In this document: positions 1-6,000 of the stretch, piece after piece
How the letters are laid out: every line of letters starts with the position of its first letter
Position numbering within the stretch: position 1 is the first letter of the stretch
Assembly (NCBI GenBank): GCA_013152695.1
Contig: JAADFV010000059.1
Coordinates: 1-8,416, forward strand
Source of the DNA: Chloroflexota bacterium
GTDB taxonomy: Bacteria > Chloroflexota > Anaerolineae > J102
DNA length: 8,416 bases
Direction of reading: 5' to 3'
Position numbers and translations under genes: made by a program
Notes under the pieces: generated by a model
Seen by the model: the letters and a program-made list of their open reading frames with translations, nothing else
Database searches by the model: none
What the model was told of the DNA's origin: nothing

Positions 1-15
1 CGGCGCTGTTTCGTA

Positions 16-37
16 GCCCTACGGTTCACCGTTGGGC
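16..37. repeat. Imperfect palindrome at the left edge
   Basis: GCCC (16-19) pairs with GGGC (34-37) and ACGGT (21-25) with ACCGT (28-32), with one T-T mismatch (20/33) and a two-base centre. The motif is bracketed by direct copies of CGGCGCT at 1-7 and 41-47, with a related GGGCGCT at 34-40. This looks like a small extragenic palindrome or the edge of an interspersed repeat. No T-run follows, so it is not a standard terminator. Its function is unknown, and the element may continue beyond the left edge. Confidence 0.5.
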
Positions 38-47
38 GCTCGGCGCT

Positions 48-171
48 AACACGACAGACACATCGCTCGCAGTCCCCCCGCGTTCATCGCCTCCGTGATG
101 CGGCACAACACAAAAGTACCGATGATCGCGAAGTGCCTGCTCCTTGAATTATTAAAAATTCCTCGATTTGA
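48..171. other. Non-coding stretch upstream of the promoter
   Basis: No convincing gene is seen here on either strand. The open frames that cross it have no ribosome-binding site and no recognisable protein. The last part is AT-rich: 146-161 carries a short inverted repeat (GAATT/AATTC) and an A/T tract (148-160). This tract would lie about 47-59 bases before the predicted transcription start, where an UP element for the RNA polymerase alpha subunit would be expected. That role is inferred from position and composition only. Confidence 0.4.
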
Positions 172-200
172 TTGACAGCCTCGTCTGTTTCTGCTATACT
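172..200 (+). promoter_or_regulatory. Sigma-70 promoter of the operon
   Basis: A perfect -35 box TTGACA (172-177) and a near-perfect -10 box TATACT (195-200) are separated by exactly 17 bases. TG at 192-193 gives an extended -10 (TGCTATACT). Transcription is predicted to start near 206-208, inside the first operator, leaving a leader of about 45-50 nt before lacI. No other good promoter was found on the + strand before the sugar-binding protein gene, so this promoter probably drives the whole gene set. Confidence 0.85.
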
Positions 201-213
201 GGAAGTGCTTCCA
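200..213. promoter_or_regulatory. LacI-family operator 1
   Basis: TGGAAGTGCTTCCA is one base away from the perfect palindrome TGGAAGCGCTTCCA, the CG-centred shape usual for LacI-family operators. Its first base is the last base of the -10 box and it covers the predicted transcription start, so a bound repressor would block RNA polymerase. The obvious ligand is the LacI-type protein encoded immediately downstream, implying autoregulation. Confidence 0.8.
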
Positions 214-227
214 TGGAAGAGCTTCCA
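214..227. promoter_or_regulatory. LacI-family operator 2
   Basis: TGGAAGAGCTTCCA directly abuts operator 1 and also differs from the CG-centred palindrome by one base (A instead of C at the same position). The centres of the two sites are 14 bp apart, about one and a third helical turns, so two dimers would sit on different faces of the DNA. The junction also forms a perfect 12-bp palindrome CTTCCATGGAAG (208-219), a competing register. Confidence 0.75.
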
Positions 228-239
228 TTTTCACTCCTT

Positions 240-244
240 GAGGA
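240..244 (+). promoter_or_regulatory. Ribosome-binding site of the lacI-type gene
   Basis: GAGGA ends nine bases before the GTG at 254. This spacing supports the GTG start, and the resulting N-terminus (MSPTIYDVAERAGV) begins exactly where LacI-family helix-turn-helix domains normally begin. Confidence 0.7.
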
Positions 245-253
245 AACTGAGTT

Positions 254-1279
254 GTGTCTCCGACGATTTATGATGTAGCAGAGCGGGCGGGAGTCGGCAT
301 TGCTACGGTTTCACGAGTTTTGAATAACAGCTCGCGCGTGCGGGCAGAAACACGAGCACGGGTTCTGGCGGCCATGGAAGAGTTGGGCTATGAGCCGAGC
401 CCGCTGGCACAACGTCGGCCGCAACGGCGCCCCCTCGCCCTCGCCGTCATCGTTCCTTTCTTTACCCGTCCCTCCTTTGTTGAACGCTTGCGGGGCATCG
501 AGGCGGCCGTGGCAGAGCGGGAGTATGATTTGGTCGTGTACAATGTGGAAACACCGGAGATGCGCGATGCCAGCTTTCGTAAGGCACTGCGACGCAATCG
601 TGTCGATGGATTGATCATCATGTCCTTATCGCCCGACGATGAGGATGTTCGTAATTTTCAAAAACAAGGGGTGCCTGTCGTCTTGGTGGACGCCCGGCAT
701 CCGGCACTCAATCAGGTGGTTGTAAACGATGTGGCTGGGGGCGAGTTGGCTACCAAGCATCTACTCGAGTTGGGGCATCGGCACATTGCCTTTCTGGGTG
801 ATATCCAGGACAATCCTTTTCATTTTGTTTCAAGTCGTTATCGTTATCAGGGCTATTGCCGGGCACTCAAAGCGGCAGGGGTGGTGCAGCGGCCGGAGTA
901 TCACAAACAAGGTGAGCATAGCCATTATCAGGCACAAGTTTTCACGCATGAGCTTCTTGACATGGCAGAGCCTCCCACTGCCATATTTGCTGCCAGTGAT
1001 ACGCAGGCTATGGGATGTCTCGAAGCTGTACGCAAACGAGGCCTACGCCCTCCTGACGATATTTCTATTGTGGGATACGATGATATCGAGGTGGCAGAAT
1101 ATGTTGGGCTGACGACCATTCACCAACCCCTCTATGAAGCAGGATTGCGCAGTGTGGAGCTCTTGCTTGATGTAATCGAGCGGCCAGATCGCTCGCCCGT
1201 TTCCATGCAATTACCTGTTCACTTGGTCGAGCGTCAAACAAGCGGGCCACCAAAACAGATCGCCTCGCTGTCTGCATAA
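254..1279 (+). CDS. LacI-family transcriptional repressor
   Basis: 341-residue cytoplasmic regulator, the normal length for the family. Residues 3-22 (TIYDVAERAGV to TVSRVLN) are the helix-turn-helix. Residues 46-60 form the hinge, and from about 62 onward lies a periplasmic-binding-protein-like effector domain, with typical family segments at 156-180 (VVNDVAGGELATKHLLELGH) and 271-292 (SIVGYDDIEVAEY). It starts with GTG preceded by GAGGA. Two palindromic operators overlap its own promoter, so it very likely represses itself and the transport and enzyme genes behind it until a sugar binds. Odd point: the hinge reads SPLAQRRPQRRP, with Arg55 where LacI has the minor-groove leucine (Leu56), followed by two prolines. 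The effector cannot be read from sequence; a sucrose-like disaccharide or its breakdown product is inferred from the neighbours. Confidence 0.93.
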   Translation: MSPTIYDVAERAGVGIATVSRVLNNSSRVRAETRARVLAAMEELGYEPSPLAQRRPQRRPLALAVIVPFFTRPSFVERLRGIEAAVAEREYDLVVYNVETPEMRDASFRKALRRNRVDGLIIMSLSPDDEDVRNFQKQGVPVVLVDARHPALNQVVVNDVAGGELATKHLLELGHRHIAFLGDIQDNPFHFVSSRYRYQGYCRALKAAGVVQRPEYHKQGEHSHYQAQVFTHELLDMAEPPTAIFAASDTQAMGCLEAVRKRGLRPPDDISIVGYDDIEVAEYVGLTTIHQPLYEAGLRSVELLLDVIERPDRSPVSMQLPVHLVERQTSGPPKQIASLSA

Positions 1280-1292
1280 GGCAGCGCATTCA

Positions 1293-1323
1293 AAAGGAGG
1301 TGTGGTTTGTGTTGATTGTGTAG
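1293..1323 (+). promoter_or_regulatory. Unused Shine-Dalgarno with a four-codon micro-ORF in the leader of the binding-protein gene
   Basis: AAAGGAGG (1293-1300) is nearly a perfect Shine-Dalgarno but serves no known gene. Eight bases downstream a frame GTG-TTG-ATT-GTG (1309-1320) ends at tandem TAG TAG stops (1321-1326). The annotated gene begins 55 bases later with its own strong site. This could be a translated leader that keeps ribosomes on the mRNA between lacI and the binding-protein gene, or a remnant of a lost gene start. No hairpin-plus-T-run terminator was found in the 1280-1377 gap, so readthrough from lacI is expected. Confidence 0.35.
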
Positions 1324-1364
1324 TAGTTCCCTCATTTTTTCAAAACCTGACTCTCTTCAAATTT

Positions 1365-1373
1365 AGGAGGAGG
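1365..1373 (+). promoter_or_regulatory. Strong double ribosome-binding site of the binding-protein gene
   Basis: AGGAGGAGG contains two overlapping Shine-Dalgarno registers, ending seven and four bases before the ATG at 1378. It is the strongest initiation signal directly preceding a gene in the window, in keeping with the need for more binding protein than permease. Confidence 0.8.
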
Positions 1374-1377
1374 CAAA

Positions 1378-2715
1378 ATGAAACGTTCCCTTATTTTGAG
1401 CTTGTTCTTGTTGTTAGCGCTGGCCGCGTTGGTGACCGCCTGTGCTCCCCCGGCCGCGCCCCCAACCCAACCCGCAGCCGCTGCCACAGTGGCACCGCCG
1501 GCTGAACCGGTGGTCGTAAGTGTGTGGTTCCATTCTGGTAAAGGTGAAGAACGCGAGGTTCTGGATGCCCAGGTCGAAGCCTTCAACGCCTCCCACCCCG
1601 ACATTCAAATCGATGCTGTACGACTCCCCGAAGGCAGTTACAATGATCAAGTCAACGCCGCGGCCTTGGCTGGCGATCTTCCCTGCTTACTCGACTTCGA
1701 CGGCCCCTTCCTCTACAACTACGCCTGGTCCGGCTACCTCCAACCCATTGACAAGTATGTCTCCGACGAACTCCGTGCCGACTTCTTGCCATCGATCATT
1801 GCCCAAGGCACCTATGGTGGCCGCCTCTACAGCCTGGGCACCTTCGATTCCGGCCTGGCAATTTGGGGAAATAAGGCCTATCTGGATAAGGCTGGCGTCC
1901 GTATCCCCACCAGCATCGATGACCCCTGGGATAAAGAGGAGTTTTTGGATGCGTTAGCGAAACTACAGGCGTTGGATGAGGTGGAGTACGCCATCGATAT
2001 GAAGATGAACTACGGTCAGGGCGAATGGTACACGTATGGCTTTGCCCCCATCATGCAGTCCTTCGGAGGAGATTTGATCGATCGCACCACATACCAGAGC
2101 GCGGACGGCGTGCTCAATGGGCCTGAAGCCGTGGAAGGAATGACTTTCTTCCAAGACCTGTTCAAGCAGGGCTATGCCAATCCCTCACCGGCAGGTGACG
2201 ATGATTTCTACATCAAAAAGATCACGGGTCTGTCCTGGGTGGGGCATTGGATGTGGACTCCGCACCATAAAAATTTGGGCGACGATCTCGTACTAATTCC
2301 CATGCCCAAATTGGGCGAAAAGGCGGTAACCGGTATGGGTTCATGGAATTGGGGCATGACCTCTTCTTGTGAGAATCCCGATGCTGCCTGGAAGTTCCTC
2401 GAGTATCTGATTTCGCCTGAAGAGATTTTGCACATGACCAATGCCAATGGTGCTGTGCCCGCGCGCAAGAGCGCCATTGCCCAGTCCGAACTTTATGCTG
2501 AGGGTGGGCCTTTGAACATCTTCGTGCAACAGTTGGAAGGTGGGGTGGCGGTTCCACGCCCGGTGACACCGGCCTATCCGGTGATCACGGCATCCTTTGC
2601 TGAGGCCGTGCAGAACATCGTCAGTGGTGCCGACGTGAAAAGTGAACTCGACAAGGCCGTCGCCGCCATTGATCAGGACATCCAGGATAACCAGGGTTAT
2701 CCCCTCCCACAGTAG
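1378..2715 (+). CDS. Sugar ABC transporter substrate-binding lipoprotein
   Basis: 445-residue extracytoplasmic solute-binding protein of the family 1 (MalE/UgpB) type, typical in length. Residues 1-21 are a lipoprotein signal: K2/R3, a Leu-rich core, then VTAC with Cys22 as the lipidated residue. An Ala/Pro-rich tether (23-44) leads into the mature domain from VVVSVWFHSG (45-54). The segment LLDFDGPFLYNYAWSGYLQPID (104-125) is characteristic of sugar-binding members, and a tryptophan-rich stretch (WVGHWMW, 287-293) is a likely sugar-stacking surface. The protein delivers sugar to the two permeases encoded downstream. The specific ligand is not readable; a sucrose-like or other disaccharide is inferred from the fructokinase and glycosyltransferase of the same operon. 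It is translated from a strong double ribosome-binding site and followed by an mRNA hairpin, both consistent with high expression. Confidence 0.93.
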   Translation: MKRSLILSLFLLLALAALVTACAPPAAPPTQPAAAATVAPPAEPVVVSVWFHSGKGEEREVLDAQVEAFNASHPDIQIDAVRLPEGSYNDQVNAAALAGDLPCLLDFDGPFLYNYAWSGYLQPIDKYVSDELRADFLPSIIAQGTYGGRLYSLGTFDSGLAIWGNKAYLDKAGVRIPTSIDDPWDKEEFLDALAKLQALDEVEYAIDMKMNYGQGEWYTYGFAPIMQSFGGDLIDRTTYQSADGVLNGPEAVEGMTFFQDLFKQGYANPSPAGDDDFYIKKITGLSWVGHWMWTPHHKNLGDDLVLIPMPKLGEKAVTGMGSWNWGMTSSCENPDAAWKFLEYLISPEEILHMTNANGAVPARKSAIAQSELYAEGGPLNIFVQQLEGGVAVPRPVTPAYPVITASFAEAVQNIVSGADVKSELDKAVAAIDQDIQDNQGYPLPQ

Positions 2716-2735
2716 CCCCTCTCCCGGCTACTCCA

Positions 2736-2776
2736 GAGATGTTGGGGCCGCGGGAGACCGCGTTTCCCAACATCTC
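2736..2776 (+). promoter_or_regulatory. Intercistronic RNA hairpin between binding protein and permease
   Basis: Two perfect 11-base arms, GAGATGTTGGG (2736-2746) and CCCAACATCTC (2766-2776), enclose an inner 5-bp stem CGCGG/CCGCG (2749-2753, 2758-2762) capped by GAGA, a GNRA tetraloop. It begins 20 bases after the binding-protein stop. No T-run follows, so it is unlikely to terminate transcription. Its position matches hairpins that protect the 3' end of binding-protein messages and lower expression of the downstream permeases. In addition CTCCA (2731-2735) is complementary to TGGAG (2788-2792), which includes the next gene's ribosome-binding site. Confidence 0.8.
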
Positions 2777-2788
2777 ACCGCTTCTCAT

Positions 2789-2792
2789 GGAG
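2789..2792 (+). promoter_or_regulatory. Ribosome-binding site deciding the permease 1 start
   Basis: GGAG lies nine bases before ATG 2802. The alternative in-frame ATG at 2739 sits inside the left arm of the hairpin, has no good Shine-Dalgarno, and would add 21 residues of non-typical sequence. The 2802 start is therefore preferred. Confidence 0.65.
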
Positions 2793-2801
2793 CTACGCTC
2801 G

Positions 2802-3737
2802 ATGTCCAACTTGTCTCAGGCGCCTGCTCGCACCTCATCATTGCGCCGGCACGAAGCCCTAATGGCCTGGCTTTTCTCTGCCCCCGCCCTGTTCTTTCTC
2901 ATCGTCTTCCTCGCTATCCCCTTCATCATGGCCATTGCCCTCGCTTTCACTGACCAACGACTGGTGCCCAATCCCAACCTCCCTACTCGCTTCGTGGGCT
3001 TGCGTAACTTCATCCGCCTGGCCGAGGATGAGACTTTTCACCGCGCCATTCTCAATAATTTTTACTTTGTCATTGTGGTTGTGCCCATTCAAACCGCCCT
3101 CGCTCTGTTTTTGGCCGTGCTCGTCAACCAGAAAATCCGGGCAGCAAATCTCTTTCGCACCATTTATTTTAGCCCCGTCGTTATCACCATGGTCGTCGTG
3201 TCGGTCATTTGGTTCTTTCTTTACAATCCAGGCGAGGGTTTAATCAACAAATTCATCGAGGCTGCCTCTTTCGGACATCTGGGCCCATACAACTGGCTCA
3301 ACGACCCTAAACTCGCCTTTCCTGCCATCATGGTGCTTTCCATCTGGCAAGGCGTCGGTTTTCAGATGGTGATCTTTTTGGCCGGTTTACAGGAAATCCC
3401 CAGTGTGCTCTATGAGGCCGCAGAGATGGACGGTGCCAGTAAACGCCAGCAATTTTTCTACGTCACCTTGCCGCAACTGCGCAATACCACCATTTTCGTC
3501 GTTCTGGCGACAACCATCCTCGCTTTCAAGCTTTTCACACAGGTTTGGGTCATGCAAGGGCCATCAGGACACCCTCTCGGGAGTACGATGACAACGATGG
3601 TGTATGTGGTCAGCCAGGGATTCAAACTGGGAAAGATCGGCTACTCTTCTGCCATTGCCGTGGTCTTCTTCCTTATCGTTCTCGCCGTTTCCTTGCTGCA
3701 GCGGATATTCCTACGTGAGGAAAGGGTGGTGGAATGA
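2802..3737 (+). CDS. Sugar ABC transporter permease, MalF/UgpA type
   Basis: 311-residue inner-membrane subunit of the binding-protein-dependent sugar importer. After a short hydrophilic N-terminus come about six membrane segments, beginning with the first hydrophobic stretch at 21-50 and ending near 283-303. The cytoplasmic EAA loop is clear at 205-224: EAAEMDGA, then a conserved ending in TLP. This loop docks on the ATPase subunit. The length matches the family when translation starts at 2802; starting at the upstream ATG (2739) would give 332 residues. The C-terminal EERVVE ends one base before the next permease, so the two are probably translationally coupled. Partner subunits are the binding protein before it and the MalG-type permease after it. 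No ATPase is encoded in this window. Confidence 0.93.
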   Translation: MSNLSQAPARTSSLRRHEALMAWLFSAPALFFLIVFLAIPFIMAIALAFTDQRLVPNPNLPTRFVGLRNFIRLAEDETFHRAILNNFYFVIVVVPIQTALALFLAVLVNQKIRAANLFRTIYFSPVVITMVVVSVIWFFLYNPGEGLINKFIEAASFGHLGPYNWLNDPKLAFPAIMVLSIWQGVGFQMVIFLAGLQEIPSVLYEAAEMDGASKRQQFFYVTLPQLRNTTIFVVLATTILAFKLFTQVWVMQGPSGHPLGSTMTTMVYVVSQGFKLGKIGYSSAIAVVFFLIVLAVSLLQRIFLREERVVE

Positions 3738-3738
3738 C

Positions 3739-4629
3739 ATGAGTACCCCAATCCCTCCATCGAAAAACGTGATTTTCGCCAATAAATATCGCTGGCAGAA
3801 CAACATACGCCTGATTGCTGTTTATCTCCTGATGCTCTTATTGGCCCTCTTTTTCCTTTTTCCAACCATTTTCATGCTGGTCTCCTCGATCAAGGCTGAT
3901 GAGACCCAGGTTCTGGCCGATATGAGTTCCCTGTGGGCGTTCGTCCCTCGCGGCGAAATCGGGCTCCAAAACTATCGCGATGTCTTCGCTGCAATGCCTT
4001 TTGCTCGTTTCATGTTCAATTCGGTCTTCATTGTCGGCTCCATGGTCACATTCGGTTTGTTCATCAATAGCCTCATCGCCTACGCCCTGGCACGATTGCG
4101 TTTTCGTGGACGAGAATTGCTGCTCAGCATTATCGTTGCTCTCATCATCATTCCCTTCGAAGCCGTCGCTGTACCACTTTTGCTCATTGTCAATCGTTTT
4201 GGTTGGCTTGACAGCTATCATGTGCAAATTATTCCCTTTATTGCCGACGCTTTTTCCATCTTTCTCTTTTATCAATTTTTCATCAATCTGCCAAAAGACC
4301 TCGAAGATGCGGCTTTAGTGGATGGCGCTGGCCGTCTACGCATCTATTGGAGCCTGGTTTTGCCCTTGTCCAGGCCTGTGTTTGCAACAGTTGCCATCCT
4401 CCAATTTCTCATCCATTGGGGTGATTTCCTCTGGCCACTGATGGTCACGCGGGGTGAGTCATATCGGCCCTTACCCGTGGCCATGCAACAGTTTTTTAGC
4501 TACGATCCCAAACTCTGGGGTGACATCATGGCTTTTGCTGCCATGATCACCCTGCCTGTACTTATCATTTTTCTTGTTTTCCAAAAATGGTTTGTACAGA
4601 GTGTCGCCAGCACTGGTGTCAAAGGTTAA
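3739..4629 (+). CDS. Sugar ABC transporter permease, MalG/UgpE type
   Basis: 296-residue second membrane subunit, forming a heterodimer with the preceding permease. A hydrophobic segment at about 25-50 follows a basic N-terminus, with further segments along the chain. The EAA loop lies at 189-209 (EDAALVDGAG, ending VLP). The C-terminus VASTGVKG matches the family's usual ...G.VKG ending. The start at 3739 is chosen because it lies one base after the previous stop and has a GGTGG ribosome-binding sequence (3728-3732) six bases upstream; the frame is open further upstream, but that part overlaps permease 1. Membrane importer function is secure; the substrate is inferred from context only. Confidence 0.93.
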   Translation: MSTPIPPSKNVIFANKYRWQNNIRLIAVYLLMLLLALFFLFPTIFMLVSSIKADETQVLADMSSLWAFVPRGEIGLQNYRDVFAAMPFARFMFNSVFIVGSMVTFGLFINSLIAYALARLRFRGRELLLSIIVALIIIPFEAVAVPLLLIVNRFGWLDSYHVQIIPFIADAFSIFLFYQFFINLPKDLEDAALVDGAGRLRIYWSLVLPLSRPVFATVAILQFLIHWGDFLWPLMVTRGESYRPLPVAMQQFFSYDPKLWGDIMAFAAMITLPVLIIFLVFQKWFVQSVASTGVKG

Positions 4630-4632
4630 TCC

Positions 4633-6000
4633 GTGAATCCCATCAATTACGATCATTCCCATCACCATAGCTTTCTTCGCTTACCCGCACCACACGTGCT
4701 GATGATCACAAACCATGGCATTCACCAGTGGCAAGTGACACCGGGCCTGCCAGACACCGGTGGCCAGAACATCTTTGTCAACCAGTTCAGCGCCACTCTC
4801 GCCCAACTTGGTTACAAAATCACCATCATTAATCGCGGTGGATACACCCACCCCTTCAGCGGAGAACGCTTGCAGGGCATCCATTACAAAGACGACCAAC
4901 AGCGTATCCTCTATCTCGATGATGGCCTGCATCGCTTCGTGCGTAAAGAGGAGATGGGCGCACAGCTTCCCTTTCTCGCCACGGTACTGCAAGACATCCT
5001 GGCCAATGAGGGCACCGAACCAGACTTGATCATTTCCCACTACTGGGATGGTGCTGTTCTGGGCGTATTTTACAATAAAAGTCTACGTCGTCGCCTGCCT
5101 CATTTTTGGATTCCCCATTCGCTTGGCGCGATCAAGAAGAAAAATGTCGCCGCCGCGCGTTGGGCCGATTTGCATATCGATGAACGTATCACCACCGAAA
5201 AAGGGGTGCTTGTCGAGCTCGATGGCGTGATTGCGACCTCATCCCTGATCCGGCAATCTCTTCTTGAGGATTATGCTTATACCGGACCGGTTCTATTCCT
5301 TCCTCCCTGCATCGATCCCAAGCGTTTTCATCCCCGAACAGTGCCTGCGGACGATCCTGTCTGGTCATTTGTAGCCGAACGGGCCGGCTTGGATGAGGAA
5401 GAGGTACGGAAGAAGGACATTGTGATCGAAATCAGCCGTACCGATTCCAGCAAACGTAAGGATGTGCTGTTACGAGCCTTTGCCAATGCCAGCCAACAAG
5501 TACCCAACTGCCTCTTGATCGTGTCGATTGCCGATGATGGCACCGAACTCGCCGCAAAGCTCTATTCTTTAGTGACAGAGCTGGCGCTTGCAGGACGTGT
5601 CGCCATCGTAGGCTCTGTCTGGGAGCTGCTCCCCACCCTTTACGCCATCTCATCTGTCTACTGCACACCCTCGATCATGGAAGGATTCGGCATGTCAGCG
5701 CAGGAGGCCGCGGCCACTGCTCTGCCCATCATTTCTTCTCCCCGTGTCCCCTTTGTCAGCGAGTACCTCATGGGAGAAGAGGATGAGGCCATTGTGCAAG
5801 GAAAATTGCGCATTGGCCGCGGCGCCGTCATCGCTCCTGCCGACGATGTCGAAGCCTTTGCTGAGGCCCTCACCTTACTCTTGACTGACGCAAATTTACG
5901 GCAGCGTCTCGCAAAAAACGCCTATCACAGTACCATCCCTGCCTTTACCTGGCAAAAGCGGGTCAAGACGTTATTGGCCCAGATGGAGGTGCTGGTATGA
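4633..6000 (+). CDS. GT4 glycosyltransferase, sucrose-phosphate synthase/sucrose synthase-like
   Basis: 455-residue two-domain (GT-B) retaining glycosyltransferase. Seen motifs: DTGGQ at 41-45 in the glycine-rich donor/acceptor loop, SHYWDG at 135-140, HSLG at 162-165 followed by three lysines, R269-x4-K274 (SRTDSSK) for donor phosphates, and the E-x7-E motif E350/E358 (EGFGMSAQE). These are the marks of the sucrose-phosphate synthase, sucrose synthase and mannosylfructose-phosphate synthase group, and SHYWDG/HSLG most resemble the last. Known members transfer a hexose from a nucleotide sugar to fructose or fructose-6-phosphate, reversibly for sucrose synthase. There is no N-terminal regulatory extension as in roughly 800-residue sucrose synthases and no C-terminal phosphatase domain. 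GTG start, with AAAGG seven bases before it, three bases after the permease stop; overlaps the next gene by four bases. The N-terminus has a histidine cluster (HSHHH, 8-12). Donor, acceptor and in vivo direction are inferred, not shown. Confidence 0.85.
   Translation: MNPINYDHSHHHSFLRLPAPHVLMITNHGIHQWQVTPGLPDTGGQNIFVNQFSATLAQLGYKITIINRGGYTHPFSGERLQGIHYKDDQQRILYLDDGLHRFVRKEEMGAQLPFLATVLQDILANEGTEPDLIISHYWDGAVLGVFYNKSLRRRLPHFWIPHSLGAIKKKNVAAARWADLHIDERITTEKGVLVELDGVIATSSLIRQSLLEDYAYTGPVLFLPPCIDPKRFHPRTVPADDPVWSFVAERAGLDEEEVRKKDIVIEISRTDSSKRKDVLLRAFANASQQVPNCLLIVSIADDGTELAAKLYSLVTELALAGRVAIVGSVWELLPTLYAISSVYCTPSIMEGFGMSAQEAAATALPIISSPRVPFVSEYLMGEEDEAIVQGKLRIGRGAVIAPADDVEAFAEALTLLLTDANLRQRLAKNAYHSTIPAFTWQKRVKTLLAQMEVLV
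5985..5990 (+). promoter_or_regulatory. Ribosome-binding site of the GalT-like gene
   Basis: GGAGGT inside the end of the glycosyltransferase gene lies six bases before ATG 5997, which overlaps the upstream stop as ATGA. This arrangement indicates translational coupling and fixes the start. Confidence 0.8.

Noticed and set aside
31..37. GTTGGGC resembles the GTTRRRY core of an integron attC site
   Set aside because: The opposite end of the palindrome reads GCCCTAC rather than RYYYAAC, and the whole element is far shorter than an attC site; no integrase or cassette gene is seen.
46..234. 62-residue open frame on the minus strand over the promoter
   Set aside because: It would start inside the operators, has no recognisable protein features and is antisense to a consensus promoter region.
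1335..1340. T6 run as a possible terminator between lacI and the binding-protein gene
   Set aside because: No stable GC-rich stem precedes the run, and the operon logic favours readthrough.
1302..1505. 67-residue + strand frame starting at GTG 1302
   Set aside because: Its GTG begins only one base after the Shine-Dalgarno, and most of it is an out-of-frame shadow of the lipoprotein signal and linker.
2739..2801. Upstream ATG giving permease 1 an extra 21 residues
   Set aside because: The ATG is buried in the left arm of the intercistronic hairpin and lacks a good ribosome-binding site, while ATG 2802 has GGAG at nine bases and gives the usual family length.
3604..3738. N-terminal extension of permease 2 in the same open frame
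   Set aside because: It would overlap permease 1 by 134 bases; ATG 3739 directly after the stop gives the normal length and N-terminus.
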